Notes: generated by a model not told the origin, from the letters alone. A stretch of DNA of 64,000 bases from Phaseolus vulgaris (GCF_000499845.2 NC_023758.2:27253520-27317519); one strand, 5' to 3'; positions 45,401 through 56,958 are shown, numbered from the stretch's first letter. Numbers and translations: made by a program.

Positions 45401-45865
45401 AGAGCTAGTTTGGCGCCAATCATCATCATCATCATCCACTGCTTGCTTCTCTGTGACACCCACACGTAATTCAAATGTGAGCCTTTCTTGATGAATGTCA
45501 TGAAATCTTTGAGTGATGTCTTTCATCCTCTTTCCAATATGAAAACGAAAGAGAATGTCCTTAGGATGCACACGGGCCAAACATGAACTTTGCCCATCAT
45601 CAGAGTGCTCCTTTATGGATTGAATTGAACATTCATCCAAGATATCATCAAGCACATATGCTGCATCTGTGAGTTTCTGCAGCCAATCCTTCACAGCATG
45701 GCTTGTTAGTTGCTTTCTCTCAGCATCTCTGAGGACAGCACGGATTGCAGTGAGATTGCTGGAAAGCTTTTGAGCCTGCTGGTCAAGACCCCAATAAGTT
45801 GCAAGTTGGTTTTGAACAAAAGATCCCAAATTTTCAATCACGATTTCCAGTAAAGCCTCGGCCAT
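42424..45865 (-). CDS. CNL-3: intact CC-NB-ARC-LRR disease-resistance protein (about 1119 aa)
   Basis: Exon 1 is 42571-45865 from ATG 45863-45865 (MAEALLEIVIENLGSFVQ); exon 2 is 42424-42488. Coiled coil with DDILDECS near 75-82 and an acidic run of six Asp near 150; NB-ARC with GRDQDREKIVKFLL, P-loop GMGGLGKTT at about 193-201, WICVSDDF, LLVLDDVW, ILVTTR, GSPLAIKTL, CFSFCAIFPKDF and KMHDLFHDLAQ (MHD near 494). It has eight extra residues (SSCMTCEE) ahead of NSIMRALKLSYSNLEL, absent in CNL-1 and CNL-2. LRRs follow from about 570 to 1090, then the tail ESIERSSRSWNCFKPAIKVDE from exon 2. No lesion visible. Very likely a working NLR; which pathogen it answers to is unknown. Confidence 0.93.
42489..42570 (-). 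other. Terminal intron of CNL-3 (82 bp, phase 1)
   Basis: Donor G|GTAAGTGA, acceptor TGCGTGCAG|AA. As in CNL-2, retention gives an immediate in-frame TGA. Confidence 0.7.
45270..45291 (-). promoter_or_regulatory. Candidate miR482/miR2118 target site in CNL-3 P-loop
   Basis: Same 22 bases as in CNL-1 and CNL-2 despite divergence just outside, over the GMGGLGK codons. Retention could reflect protein constraint alone. Confidence 0.45.
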
Positions 45866-45965
45866 AGGAAGAAACGAGAGCTGGAATGAAGGGAAGGTTG
45901 GAGAAAAGTGAAGAAGAATTTCTTTAGAAATGTTTGTTGCAGTGATTTAATTTTCTTCGGTGTTG

Positions 45966-45973
45966 GATATATG
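45966..45973 (-). promoter_or_regulatory. Possible TATA box of CNL-3
   Basis: Minus-strand CATATATC about 105 bp before the ATG. The upstream region here is unrelated to the CNL-1 and CNL-2 promoters. Confidence 0.3.
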
Positions 45974-45979
45974 CAAAAT

Positions 45980-46990
45980 AATTGAGAAGACAGAATGATG
46001 ACACAAAAGAAAATAAATAAAGTGACTTTTGTTTCACAGCTTTAAATGTAATGATTGACATGCTAAAGATATTTTAAATGAATTGATTTCTTACAAAGAA
46101 AATTTCAAATTTCTTACTTTATAAAACCCATCCAAATTGAAAAAAAAAATTGAAAAAAAATCTAACATATACTAATAATTAATTTTAAATTTTATATGAA
46201 TATATTTTTTCTATTAGGTATCACAAAAATTTAGTTAATAAAATAATAATAAATTTTAATTTTAACTTAATTAAATTTTAATTACCCTTTTAATTTATTT
46301 TATTAAGTGTTTAAAATATTTTTATTTTGGTTTTGGTGTTGTATTTTTTTTAATGTTACTCTTTTTCTTTCTATTTTCTACTTATAAGTAACAAGTTAAT
46401 TAGAAAGTTGAAGAAGGAAAAACAGAATAATGGTGTGATCCTGTTTACAGCAAGATCAACTGACAAGAGATATTTAGATAAAGATAATAAATATTGTATA
46501 CATTCATTATAATTTTTTTAATAAAGACTATTTTAAAATATCTAAATTTACAAGATACTTAAATATTAAATGTTTGATTTTTAACTATTCTAAACGCTTA
46601 ATAAAATCTTTAAAATATTAAATTTATACATTTGATGAAATTTATATATTTTATTTTACAAAATATAATACTTATACGAATAAATTTATCAATTGCAAAA
46701 AAATAAAATCAATAATCAATGAGAGATATATGTTTTCTTTAAATTTATTTTGTTCAAGGAAGAAAAAGTAATCAATGTAATTCTTTACATTAAAATTTGA
46801 TATTTTTTAATATTTATATAGATAAAACTATCAAATTAACTTTCAAAAGGGAATGCAACAAATAACTGTTAAGTCATGTACACAATGATTCATGTCGGAG
46901 TGAGAAACTCAAACTCACGTTAAAAATCAACCTGACATAGTAAATTGTTTTATTAGAAGTTAAGATAGAAAATCTTGAACCACTATATAT
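45980..46990. other. Intergenic, no gene seen
   Basis: AT-rich. 46690-46740 shares ATAAAATCAATAATCAATGAGAGATAT with 10230-10260. Confidence 0.4.
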
Positions 46991-46999
46991 ACGTTCTAA

Positions 47000-47530
47000 C
47001 ATAGATGTAATATTGGTTGAATTCGATTAAATATAAATATGACATGTTATCTTTATCTTACTTTATCCATATATTTATATTGTTATCTAATTCTTGTATG
47101 AATTAGATTATCAAATTAATTGCATTCTCATGTTGGAGTTGAAACAGTTTAAACAATCTTAAAAAATAGAAATATTTTTTGTTACAATCCATTCTCATAT
47201 AATTTTGCTTCCACTAATAATTGCATTAATTTTTTTATATCTTAAAAGGAGTTTTAAAAGAATTCTAAGAAAAGAGATTATTAAAAAAAAAATTGAAAAT
47301 CAATTCACTCACTTCTTGATTTAATCAAGTCATTCCCTTTTTCTAATAAAAAAACGCTCACTTTAACCTAGCTAATAAAACTGAATTTTCAAGAAACTCA
47401 AAGCTTATTTCATAAGTTTCACATATAAAGAATACGTGAACGTGAGTTCAAGAAGTTATCTAAGGTACGAAAGAGATGAAAGTAGTTGGCTAAAATTTGA
47501 AGTTAAAAGTACAACTCTCTTTGTTCATGT
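47000..47530. repeat. Segmental-duplication block D, partial copy 4
   Basis: Matches 28690-29290 closely, including the absence of the MITE at the internal position. Confidence 0.75.
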
Positions 47531-47589
47531 AATAATGAATAATGAATAGTTATGTGCATCAATTAACTCTTTCTCTCCAACACTTTCTC

Positions 47590-47800
47590 AAGTATTAACA
47601 ATTAATTATTTAGTTTCTAAATTTGGTAGTAAAATTCTTTATTGTTAATTAGATACTAATTTAAAAACTATTTAACAATAATAAAAATTAATTTAATTTT
47701 TTTTTTTTAGTTTCTAAAATGGTTTCTAATTTAGTTACTATTGTAACTAATTATTTTGGTATCTAAAAATTGATTTTTATTTCATGATTTTCTTGTAGTG
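47590..47800. mobile_element. Right-half copy of the CACTA-type MITE
   Basis: TAATTATTTAGTTTCTAAATTTGG ... ending TTCATGATTTTCTTGTAGTG at 47800. Left half missing. Confidence 0.7.
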
Positions 47801-47814
47801 TATATTTACTTAAC

Positions 47815-47947
47815 AAATCTGGATTGCTATATTTAGATATTATAAGATGTCAAATTTGATTCAATTGTTTTAAAGTAGACTGGAGTTCATTATATTGTTT
47901 TGTTTAAAGAAAACTATAAACTAAAACTCTTCAAGTCTGGGGTTACT
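47815..47947. repeat. Block J, left part, matching 63316-63456
   Basis: ATTTACTTAACAAATCTGGATTG ... AACTCTTCAAGTCTGG is close to 63320-63454. The homology resumes at 50253 after a solo LTR. Confidence 0.85.
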
Positions 47948-50252
47948 TGTAAGAACCGAGAAAAATAGTCTTAGAGTAGAAATGGTACAATTAAAATGGC
48001 ACCTGAATATTTTATTATTAAAGTGAAAAGGCTATATAAATAGAAATTTAGTTATTCAGGTTTCATTTTAAAAAGAACTATCATCTCTCTAAAAACTCCT
48101 TTTTCCTTTCCTCTGCCTTCTCTCTAAAATCTCGACCTCCTCGCTCATCTGTTTGACGATCGGAGTCCACCATTGGACTCCTGGCAGCGAGATCTACAAT
48201 ATTGACCGATCAGAATCTCTTTCATAGAGTATGTTCATTTTTGTTCCCTTTTTCCTTTCCTCTCCCTTCTCTCTTAGATTTTGACCTCCTCTTTCGTCAG
48301 TTTGATGATCAGAGTCTGCCATTGGACTCCTGGCAGCGAACTCTACAAGATTGACCGATCAAAATCTTAAATAGAGTAAGTTCATTCTTGGCTCTTTTTT
48401 CTTTGAGTTAGTTTTGATCTGGTTGGGTTGCCTTTTAATTTAAGTTTGCATGTGAGGTTTTTATCTTCAGAATTAGTCTCTGTTAGCTCAGGGTCCTAGT
48501 GATGTAGTTAGATTTGTGATCAGGACTCTGTGGTGCAGGTTAGGGTATCCTTAAGCTTTTGGTGGGTTTGGAGCTCTTAGTGAGCATCTGCTAAAGTCCA
48601 GGTAAGGGAAGCTAGTTTAAAATCTTCAATAGAACCCTAGGTTAGAAGATTTGAATGTGAGTGTGATGTGATCACCAATTCCAAATTTTGTTGCAAGATT
48701 TCTTGTTTTGAGTAGATTGTAGTTTGATTGAAATTGAAAGTGTTGTGATTGAGAATTGGTTGTTTGATTTAAATGGTTGTAGAATTAGAAATCATATATA
48801 TGTATAGATGGAGATAATAACTTAATGATTCAATGAGAGTGATTGTATCATGTTGAACAGGAACTACTAATGTAATGTGTAGATTTATAATTTATGAATC
48901 GAATGAGATGTTGATTTATAATTTGATAGGTATATTAAGTTATGCAGAATTTCACCCAAGCTAGCAAGTTCTAGCTCAAGCTAGAAAATTATGGGTGCTC
49001 TTTGGAGGATTTTAGCTCAAGCTAGCGAATTCTAGCTCAAGCTAAAATTCTGGGTGCTCTCTAGAGGATTTTAGTCCAAGCTAGCGAATTTTAGCTCAAG
49101 CTAAAATTCTAGGTGCTCTCTGGTGGATTTTAGCTCAAGCTAGCGAATTCTAGCTCAAGCTAAAGTCTAAAAAAAATAAAATAATAATAAATAAATAAAA
49201 ATAAAAATATATTAAACTAATTTTTATTTGCTTTTAAAAGATTGATTTATTTATTTATATATAGTTTTTCTTATAAAGTGTGTAAACTTTTATTTCATGT
49301 ATAGTTAATTGAAAATCTCTTTAATTAGACATTTATATGATTAGTCAATGAATTGTTGTGTATTTTGGAAATTTTAAACATTGGTATGATTTGATTGTTT
49401 GATGGTGGATATTTTGAGGTTCAAAATATGAATTCTAATCAAGACATAGTATTTTCAGGAAAGAAAATACCGTGTTAAGATTGTTTAGGATGTGCATTGA
49501 CTAGGGATTCGTCTAGAAGGAGATATCCTGACTCTCCTGAGATAATGGAATCATATAGATGAAGTTATTCAGGTGGTGAGAGTCGAAGGAGATTCATATG
49601 AATGGGTAAGTTGTTTGAAAGATAATTAACTTGACCTGTTATATGAATTAACCCTGTCATACTAGGAGAGAGATGATATTGAGATTAATTATGCGCATAG
49701 CTGTGTGGATTTCACAGTGATGTAGTATGACAGGTGCAGATCTCTGAGTTTAAGTCAACGCACGAGTCTTCCGGAAGTAGAGTCAAGTGTCTATGTGTTA
49801 TGAGTCAGTAGAAGTCTGACATGAGAAAGATGAATATTGAAATTGTTGATAGACACTTGATGGTTATGTGAAATGCATGAGAAATGATGAATTTATGTGG
49901 ATGTTTAAACTCATATTTGTGTTATAAGTTTTAAAAATACCTAGCTTACCCTTTGTTTTGTTTTGTGGTTGTTTTTCTTTGATCTGTGATGATCGTGTAT
50001 TTTACACGGGAGCAGATGATGTTACAGGTGATAAAGTTTCTCGGTGAGAAGATGGATAATGGAAAATGTTTATTTTTCTTTTGAAATTTTGTTTTAAAAT
50101 TTATGTAAATGTTTCAAGTCTTATGAAGAGAGAGATAATTTGAAACATTATAATAATGAAATTTTAGATATATTTGTATTATGTTTATATATTTATTTTA
50201 ATATTTCATACAGATTATGATTATAGATATGAAAAAATATAGGGATGTTACA
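47948..50252. mobile_element. Solo LTR of a large retrotransposon (2305 bp)
   Basis: Begins TGTAAGAACCGAG and ends GGGATGTTACA, with near-perfect inverted ends TGTAA...TTACA. Flanked by TTACT and TTACC (5-bp duplication, one mismatch). The sister block at 63450-63465 is unoccupied. No primer site or coding sequence, so the internal part was removed by LTR-LTR recombination. Ends and size suit a Ty3/gypsy element, but family is inference. Contains an approximately 145-bp internal duplication (about 48097-48240 and 48243-48385) and a minisatellite (48945-49170). Confidence 0.8.
48945..49170. repeat. Minisatellite of about 60-bp units within the solo LTR
   Basis: Four units of the form TTTTAGCTCAAGCTAGCGAA / TTCTAGCTCAAGCTAAAATT / CTGGGTGCTCTCTGGTGGA. 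AGCTCAAGCTAG is itself repeated within each unit. Confidence 0.9.
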
Positions 50253-50370
50253 TTACCCTTTATTCTGTTTTTATCCTTTATTCTGTTTTTATTATGGCAA
50301 CCATTTTTTAGGCTTATTAATACTCGTTACCCTTAATAGCTTGGTAGGTAGGGCAATTTTCTTGACTTTA
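50253..50370. repeat. Block J, right part, matching 63456-63545
   Basis: TTATTCTGTTTTTATTATGGCA ... CTTAATAGCTTGGTAGGTAGGGCA. A short TCCTTTATTCTGTTTTTA duplication is present only in this copy. Confidence 0.8.
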
Positions 50371-50985
50371 AAATTATTGTAATGGAATCTTGAAATTAAA
50401 AAACTAAGATCAGAGTGGTGATTTTGCATGAAGATCAAATAGTTGTAATTTAGTTTATTACACACTTTCATTGACTTCTCCTATACCCGCTCCTCATCAT
50501 TGAGAATAATATACTAGAAGTTTATGTCTTTGTTGTGGTCAAATTAATAAAATAATAAATAATCCTCATATTATAAATTATGGATTACATTCAATCCAAT
50601 AAGAAAAGAATCTTTGAAGTTTAAAAATTATGATTATTAAAAATAACTAAATTTGATTTGATTAAGTTAAAATTATATGATTTTTTTATAACAATAAAAC
50701 TTTTATTCAAATATAGAGAAGTTAGATCATTGTATTAAGTAAACCAATAAATGTAATATATAGAATTTAAAGTTGTCTTATTAATCTAAAAATTAGATTT
50801 TCACTTTTCTTAAAAATAATTTGTATGAAATATATAGATATTTTCTATAAATAATGAATTGTTTAATCAATTGTTTTATGATATTGATTTCACTGTGCGT
50901 CTTTTGTTAAAAAAAAACATAATCAATTATAGTTTCAATGGAATATGTTATTTTTATATGTTTTTGGAAAAAAAAAAGAAATTGA
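50371..50985. other. Intergenic, no gene seen
   Basis: AT-rich, no coding signal. Confidence 0.4.
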
Positions 50986-50989
50986 TCAA

Positions 50990-51420
50990 ATAACATATAT
51001 CATTTCCAACGTGTGATTATTGATTCGAAATAAAAAATAGGTTAATTCACCGTTTGTATATATGAGATTGAAATTTATGGAAATTAAAATTTATATGAAT
51101 TTAAGTTAAGAAATGTGTAAATATTTTGAAATTAATATACACTTATTTAGATTACGGTTTTAACTTGAATTTGTTTATGTTATTTAATCTTTAATTTTAT
51201 TTTTTAAATATATATTTCTACATTTTTATATGTAAAGACAATGTCAAATAATTTATAATTATTTTTTAACCGAATTCTCATATCATAAGAGGAGTAATAT
51301 TTTAACTAAAGTCGTACAATATATATAAATAAGTTATCAACATTCATTCTAATTTTTTTAACACAATTACAAAATAATAATTTACAAAATTTATTAATTA
51401 AAAAATAATTTTATACACAA
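50990..51420. repeat. Segmental-duplication block A, copy 3
   Basis: Matches 33540-33990 and, in part, 3190-3480. Confidence 0.8.
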
Positions 51421-51601
51421 ATACGTATTTTAGACAGACCAATAGAGTTTAGTAAGTTCTTTATGTATAAAACTTAGAAATAATTAAAAAAAAGCATTAA
51501 CAAAATTAAGATTGTGCATTTGTAAGTGAAAATGTTATGTAAGATCATAGTGGGGAGTAGTTAGAAATCCTGACTTTAGGATAGCAATGGATGAATGATT
51601 G

Positions 51602-52230
51602 TGGTTTTTTTTTTTCAAACTAGTGTAATTTTTTTTCTATATTCTCAAAATGGGCAATTTTTTTTTTCGTCAACCGCAATGGATATTTAGATTGAATAAA
51701 GAGATTTTGAAAAAAAAAATGAAAATCAAACATAGAATTTACGATTTCTAACTAAAATCGTATTCCACATATACTATTTTAATATTAAAATATATTTTAA
51801 TATATTAAATTTTTAAAAAAAATCGTACATATAAATACGATTTCAACATACGTTTATATATAATAATATATAAAATTAAAAAGAATTGTATAATAAATAC
51901 ATTTTAAATATTTTAATATACAATAATTTGAATATATATTTTAGTATTTAAAATAGAAATAAAAATAATATAAAGTTATATAAATTTAATTTATTATTGT
52001 AACTTTATTTTATATATAATTAAAGAAAATTAAATTTTATTATTTAAAATAATAATAATAGAAAATTAGATTAATTTAATTTACTATTATAAATTTTTAT
52101 ATATAATAAAAGAAAATTAGATTTTTATAAAAAAATTAACTAAATAAGTTTTAAGAAAATATTTTTTATTATATATAATTAAAAAATAACTGAAATTTTA
52201 TTATATATAATTAAAAAATTAAATATAACT
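51602..52230 (+). repeat. MULE left terminal inverted repeat
   Basis: Markers CAAACTAGTGTAATTTTTTT, TCTCAAAATGGGCAATTTTT and CTAAAATCGTATTC appear in inverted form at the right end. The inner limit is fuzzy because of AT-rich divergence. Confidence 0.8.
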
Positions 52231-52253
52231 TTTTGGATTTTAATATATTAAAA

Positions 52254-52538
52254 TTATTTTGAATTTTTAATAAATTGAAAAAATTTAATCGGAAAGCTAA
52301 AATGGAATTGAAAATGAATAAGTTTAAGAAGAACATTGATGACACTTGCTAGTAGGGAAATTTGGCAACCATGTTGTTGTGGTGGTATGAATATTTGTGG
52401 TGCTTGATTGGGGGAGGATTGAAATTGAACTTGTTGTCCAAATTGTGCAACATTTGATGAAAATCCAACATTTGCAACATATGCACGGTGCCATGTTTTC
52501 ACGAGTGAATAGGAAACACAATAGAGAATCTTTGCCAA
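52254..52538 (-). other. Unidentified Gln/Pro-rich reading frame inside the MULE
   Basis: 94 codons containing GQQVQFQSSPNQAPQIFIPP. Composition resembles low-complexity linkers, for example between gag and protease of copia elements. It might be captured DNA in the MULE. No firm homology. Confidence 0.25.
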
Positions 52539-53072
52539 AGTACCAAACTTTGAAATAAAGGATTATGGAGTGTTTGAATCAAATATGTCATGCAGTGATT
52601 CTCTCCACATTTAGCAAGATTCTCACGTAAAGCAAGTCATGCCATGAAATGTCGGAAAAAAGCCAAAGTGAGTGAAGGAAAGTTCATGTATAGGAAAACA
52701 TGAATTGAGTGAAAGCACAATTCACTGCAAGCACAAATAGCACATATAACTTGAGTGAATGGGGGACTGGAAAACATATTCAATTCCTCTTAATAATTTA
52801 AAACTTTCTGGTAACTATGTTATATATATACATATACTGAAAGCAAACAACCAATGAAAGGAACTCTTCTTGGAACCACAAAATCATCAAACTTATTTCA
52901 CAGTTTAGGAAAGAAATTTTTGTGGGAAGTTTTGATTGGAGCAAAACTTGTCTTATATATTCTTCTTCACAATGTAATAATTTAAATTTTGTATTGAAAT
53001 ATTTTCTAAAGTATTCACGCTCATTGCATGCACTTTATAATAACAATATTAATTACATGTTGCATGTGGTAG

Positions 53073-54161
53073 ATGAATCCGTTTTACATTGGAGACAGTT
53101 ATATTAGCACCCAGGAGGAACCCGTAATCAGAGATATTATTAATGAGTTTAGTGAAGACGACGATGTTGATGATTTACCCGAAGATGGTGGTTTCACAAT
53201 GTCATCACTCCAAAAAAGTGATTTCAATAATCGATCTAGACAAATATCTCAATATGACCTTTCTGAACGAATGACTTTTCCTAATAAAGAGGCTACATTG
53301 GTTGTCATCAAACAATATCACATAGCTGAAGGGTTCAAATTTGTTGTCGTGGAGTCAAAAACGGATCAATATGTAGCCCGGTGCATTGACTACAATAATG
53401 GATGTCAATGGCGGCTTAGAGCATCCTTCAGTAAAATCCGTGATACATGGGAGATAAAAAATATTGAAGCACCCCACACATGTTTATCGACCACTCTTTC
53501 TGATGATCACGTAAATTTGGACTCCAACCAAATTGCAACTGTAGTGGTCAATTCCATTAAAGCAAACCCATCCATCCCTGTGAAAAGTTTAATCGCAAAA
53601 ATTAAAAGTCATTATGGTTATTCTGTAACATATAAAAAAGCATGGATGACAACTTTTGAAAGAACCAAATCTTGGTTTGTTGAACGAGGGACGAAGATAG
53701 AGTGTATGTTACGAGCTAGCCATCAATATCCAGAAGATATTATTGCCTTGTTACGGAAAAATGAACAACAATCGGCTATGTGTCATGTCCAAAGCTACAA
53801 TAGACAAAATCCAGAGTTTGATGTTCAAGAGCTATCCACTGCCCAACTACAATGCCTACCTATGCCATACACAGTAAGACTTAATGACTAGTGGTGTGAT
53901 TCTGGGGAGTTTCAAGCTCTCCGATTTCCTTGTGCTCATGTTATCGCTGTTTGTTCGGCATGCCATTTACAACTAACAACATTCGTTGATCCTATTTATA
54001 GTTTGCAGTATATTTTGAAGGCTTACGAAGTTGAATTTCATCCAGTTCAAAATGAAGATTATTGGTCTACTTATATGGGACCGAATTTCATCTCGGACCC
54101 CTACATGCGTCGTAAGGAATTAGGCAGACCAACAACTAATCGTATACATAATTCCAAATAA
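53073..54161 (+). pseudogene. MuDR-type transposase, catalytic core deleted
   Basis: ATG 53073. After an acidic stretch, residues about 65-150 (MTFPNKEATLVVIKQYHIAE, GCQWRLRASFSK, APHTC) form the plant MuDR N-terminal DNA-binding domain, followed by a helical segment (IKANPSIPVKSLIAKIKSHYG, KAWMTTFERTKSWF). The DDE catalytic core is missing. After a TAG at 53889-53891 the same frame continues with a SWIM zinc-finger end (CDSGEFQALRFPCAHVIAVC) to TAA at 54159-54161. The usual C-x-C of SWIM reads C-x-S here, so a zinc ligand is gone as well. Certainly inactive as a transposase. Confidence 0.88.
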
Positions 54162-54469
54162 GCCAAAAAATGTTGGAATGAAAGCCACAATAGAACAAAT
54201 TGTCCATATAGACAATAGTAGAATGTAAACTCTTGTATTATTTTTCTGCTTTCCATGATAATTAAATTTTTGGTTAACGTTCTTCATTTTACTTTTTCAA
54301 TTAAAGTTTTTGCTTTATTTGTAGCATTTCGAATTTAGAATTTTACCAACTTAATTTTTTATTATGAATTAAATTTAATTTAATCATTTTTAAAAATAAT
54401 CAATTTATATTATTTTATATTATTAAAATATTACATCATTAATTTTATTAAAAAATCAAAATAGTTCTT

Positions 54470-55089
54470 ATGTATAATAAAAAAAATCTGAAAACTTATT
54501 TAGTTAATTTTTTTATAAAAATATAAATTTCTTTAATTATATATAAAAAAAGTTATAATAGTAAATTAAATCTATCTAATTTTCTATTATTATTGTTATT
54601 ATTTTAAATACTAAAATTTAATTTTATTTAATTATATATAAAATAAATTTATAATAATGAATTAAATTTTTCTAATTTTATATTATTTTTATTTCTATTT
54701 TAAATATTAAAAACATATATACTAAAATTATTATATATTAAAATATTTAAAACATATTTATTATATAATTCTTTTTAATTTTATATATTTTTATATATAA
54801 ACTTAGGATGTTGAAATCGTATTTTATATATACAATTTTTTATTTTTTATTTTTTTTAAAAAATTAATATGTTAAACTATATTTTAATATTAAAATCGTA
54901 CATGGTGAATACGATTTTAGTTAAAATTTTGTATACAATTTTTAATTTTTTTCAAAATCACTATTGGGATTGACTATTTTATTTTATCAAAATCTTCATT
55001 TGCGATTGACGATTTACCCATTTTAAAAATAAAATAAAAAAATTGCTCATTTTGAAAATATAAAAAAATTGCACCACTTTGAGAAAAGA
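54470..55089 (-). repeat. MULE right terminal inverted repeat
   Basis: Reverse complement reads CTCAAAGTGGTGCAATTTTT, TTTCAAAATGAGCAATTTTT ... ACTAAAATCGTATTCACC, pairing with the left end at moderate identity. Confidence 0.8.
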
Positions 55090-55098
55090 ACATGATTG

Positions 55099-55254
55099 AT
55101 AGAATGTAATCCCATAGAAGGTAGGCCGAGGAGCATAGAGGGCAGTGTTAAACTGAGCACCAATATCTACAATTCATTGACCTATATCAGTGAAAGCTAT
55201 ACAGAGTAACAGCAACAGGTGATTAATTGAAGAAAAGAGTAACACATACCTCGG
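55099..55254. repeat. CNL-4 3'-flank block B
   Basis: Continues the target sequence of the MULE (ATAGAATGTAATCCC) into GGCAGTGTTAAACTGAGCACC and the following bases, matching the CNL-1 and CNL-3 3' flanks. Confidence 0.8.
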
Positions 55255-56958
55255 CTACTCGCACATCAAATCAGTGATTTTCTCATCAATTATACGATCA
55301 AATAAATTATTGCTTACTAGTTTGATGGCAGGCTTGAAGCAGTTCCATGAGCAAGATGATCGCCGGTTGCTCTCTTTACGCAATTAGGAAGATTAATGTA
55401 TGCAGAGACTCAGACAGTAAGGAGAAATTAAAGAAAATGAAATAATCATTCACTTACCACTAAATTCTGAAATCATTCCATATGGGAAGTACTTGACTAT
55501 TCGTGTTGGAAGGTGACGTACGTATTTCAAATCCTTCCCTTTCCAGTTGCACCAATCGTCCAGATGAGGACAATCTTTTATAGTAAAAGAAGACAAGTTG
55601 GGGAGGTGTTGAATGCTAAGCGGTACTGACCTCAACTCCCCACAGTTCCAAATCTCTAATGTTTTAAGAGAAGTCAAGTCTCCCAGCCAGTCCGGCAATG
55701 AAGTAGACGTGTAACTGTCTATATGCAAAGTTTGTAGGGTGGAGACAAATTTTAAGCCATACGGTAATGTGGAGCAACCCCCGATTACGAAAATCCGAAG
55801 GTTAGTTAGTTGGGTCATATTGTTTGGTAGAATCAGCTCTGGACAATACCAAATACTTAATTTCTCCAATGATGGAAATGTCTTCTCCTTCACACCATCA
55901 TACCACTCACCATCTTTCCACTTCACATTTTTCATTCCACGCACGTCTAGTCTTTTCAAGTGTGGTAGTTTACCAAGTGGAGGAAGCTCCTCACAGTTTT
56001 CACAGTCCAAGAGTTTAACTTCCACCAAGTCTCTCAGAACTGAACCATTTCTCATCCAACTGGGAAACTGGCTTCCCTGATATCCATTCATCCCAAAACT
56101 CTTCAGAGTTGATGGAGGTTCCAGGGCTTCCAGTACTCTCTCAACATTAACATTACTGCTACTACCTTCTGAATTAGCACTACCACCCCATGACAAATAT
56201 AGCCGATTCAACTCCTTCTTGCTTATCAAATTTGCTCCTTTGGCAACCCCTTCACTTTCCACATTCTCAAGTCCTCTGATATGCAGCTTGCCTCCCAGCC
56301 TTAAGCCATGTAACTCTGCCAACCCATACCCCGGTGTTGAACGCACGGTGAAAAGGCTCAATGTTCTTAGATGCCTTAACTTGCCAATATTAGGAGGCAT
56401 CTCTGGTATTGAAGAACACCTATTAATCACAATATGCCTCAAATCCTGTAATTGTGTTGAGTCTTTAGGAAACCCATAAAGTTCATGACAATTTTCCAGT
56501 TTCAATATTTGCAATCATCATCATCATCCACTGCTTGCTTCTCTGTGACACCCACACGTAATTCAAACTTGAGCCTTTCTTCATGAATGTCATGAAATCT
56601 TTGAGTGATGTCTTTCATCCTCTTTCCAATATGAAAACGAAAGAGAATGTCCTTGGGATGCACACGGGCCAAGCATGAACTTTGTCCGTCATCAGAGTGC
56701 ACCTTTTTGGATTGAAGTGAACATTCATCCAAGATATCATCAAGCACATATGCTGCATCTGTGAGTTTCTGCAGCCAATCCTTCACGGAATGGCTTGTTA
56801 TTTGCCTTTTCTCAGCGTCTACGAGGACAGCACGGATTGCGGGTGAGATGGCTGGAAAGCTTTTGAGTGTGTTGATCAACACCCCAATAAGTTGCAAGTT
56901 GGTCTTGAACAACAGATTGCAAGTTTTGAAACACAATTCCCAGCAAAGCTTCAGCCAT
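55255..56958 (-). pseudogene. CNL-4 pseudogene: CC fused out of frame to LRR, NB-ARC deleted
   Basis: ATG 56956-56958 (MAEALLGIVFQNLQSVVQ). A one-base insertion at about 56841-56843 shifts the frame; in the shifted frame the coiled coil is good (AIRAVLVDAEKRQITSHSVK, DDILDECS) up to the Asp run at about 56515-56530. There the sequence jumps to the LRR start (LQILKLENCHELYGF), removing roughly 1.6 kb that holds the entire NB-ARC, and out of frame. The junction is GATGATTG|CAAATA: paralogs have GATTGG on one side and AATTGC on the other, so the shared ATTG is a microhomology. LRRs 55458-56514 are otherwise open but also lack several repeats. Terminal intron 55374-55457 (acceptor AAG), last exon 55255-55373 coding a longer 40-residue tail. 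Confidence 0.92.
55374..55457 (-). other. Terminal intron of CNL-4 (84 bp, phase 1)
   Basis: Donor G|GTAAGTGA as in CNL-2 and CNL-3; acceptor GCGTAAAG rather than GCGTGCAG, so probably weaker. The last-exon tail ...CSWNCFKPAIKLVSNN... runs on because the stop found in CNL-1 and CNL-3 is changed. Confidence 0.6.

Larger units (their letters stand above)
51602..55089 (+). mobile_element. Mutator-like element (MULE), about 3.49 kb
   Basis: Long AT-rich terminal inverted repeats of about 600 bp (51602-52230 and 54470-55089) bracket a MuDR-type coding remnant. The 9-bp flanks GAATGATTG (51593-51601) and ACATGATTG (55090-55098) match at seven of nine positions, the TSD length of Mutator elements. 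The uninterrupted site GATGAATGATTGGTAGAATG at 42119-42138 proves the insertion. Confidence 0.88.
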
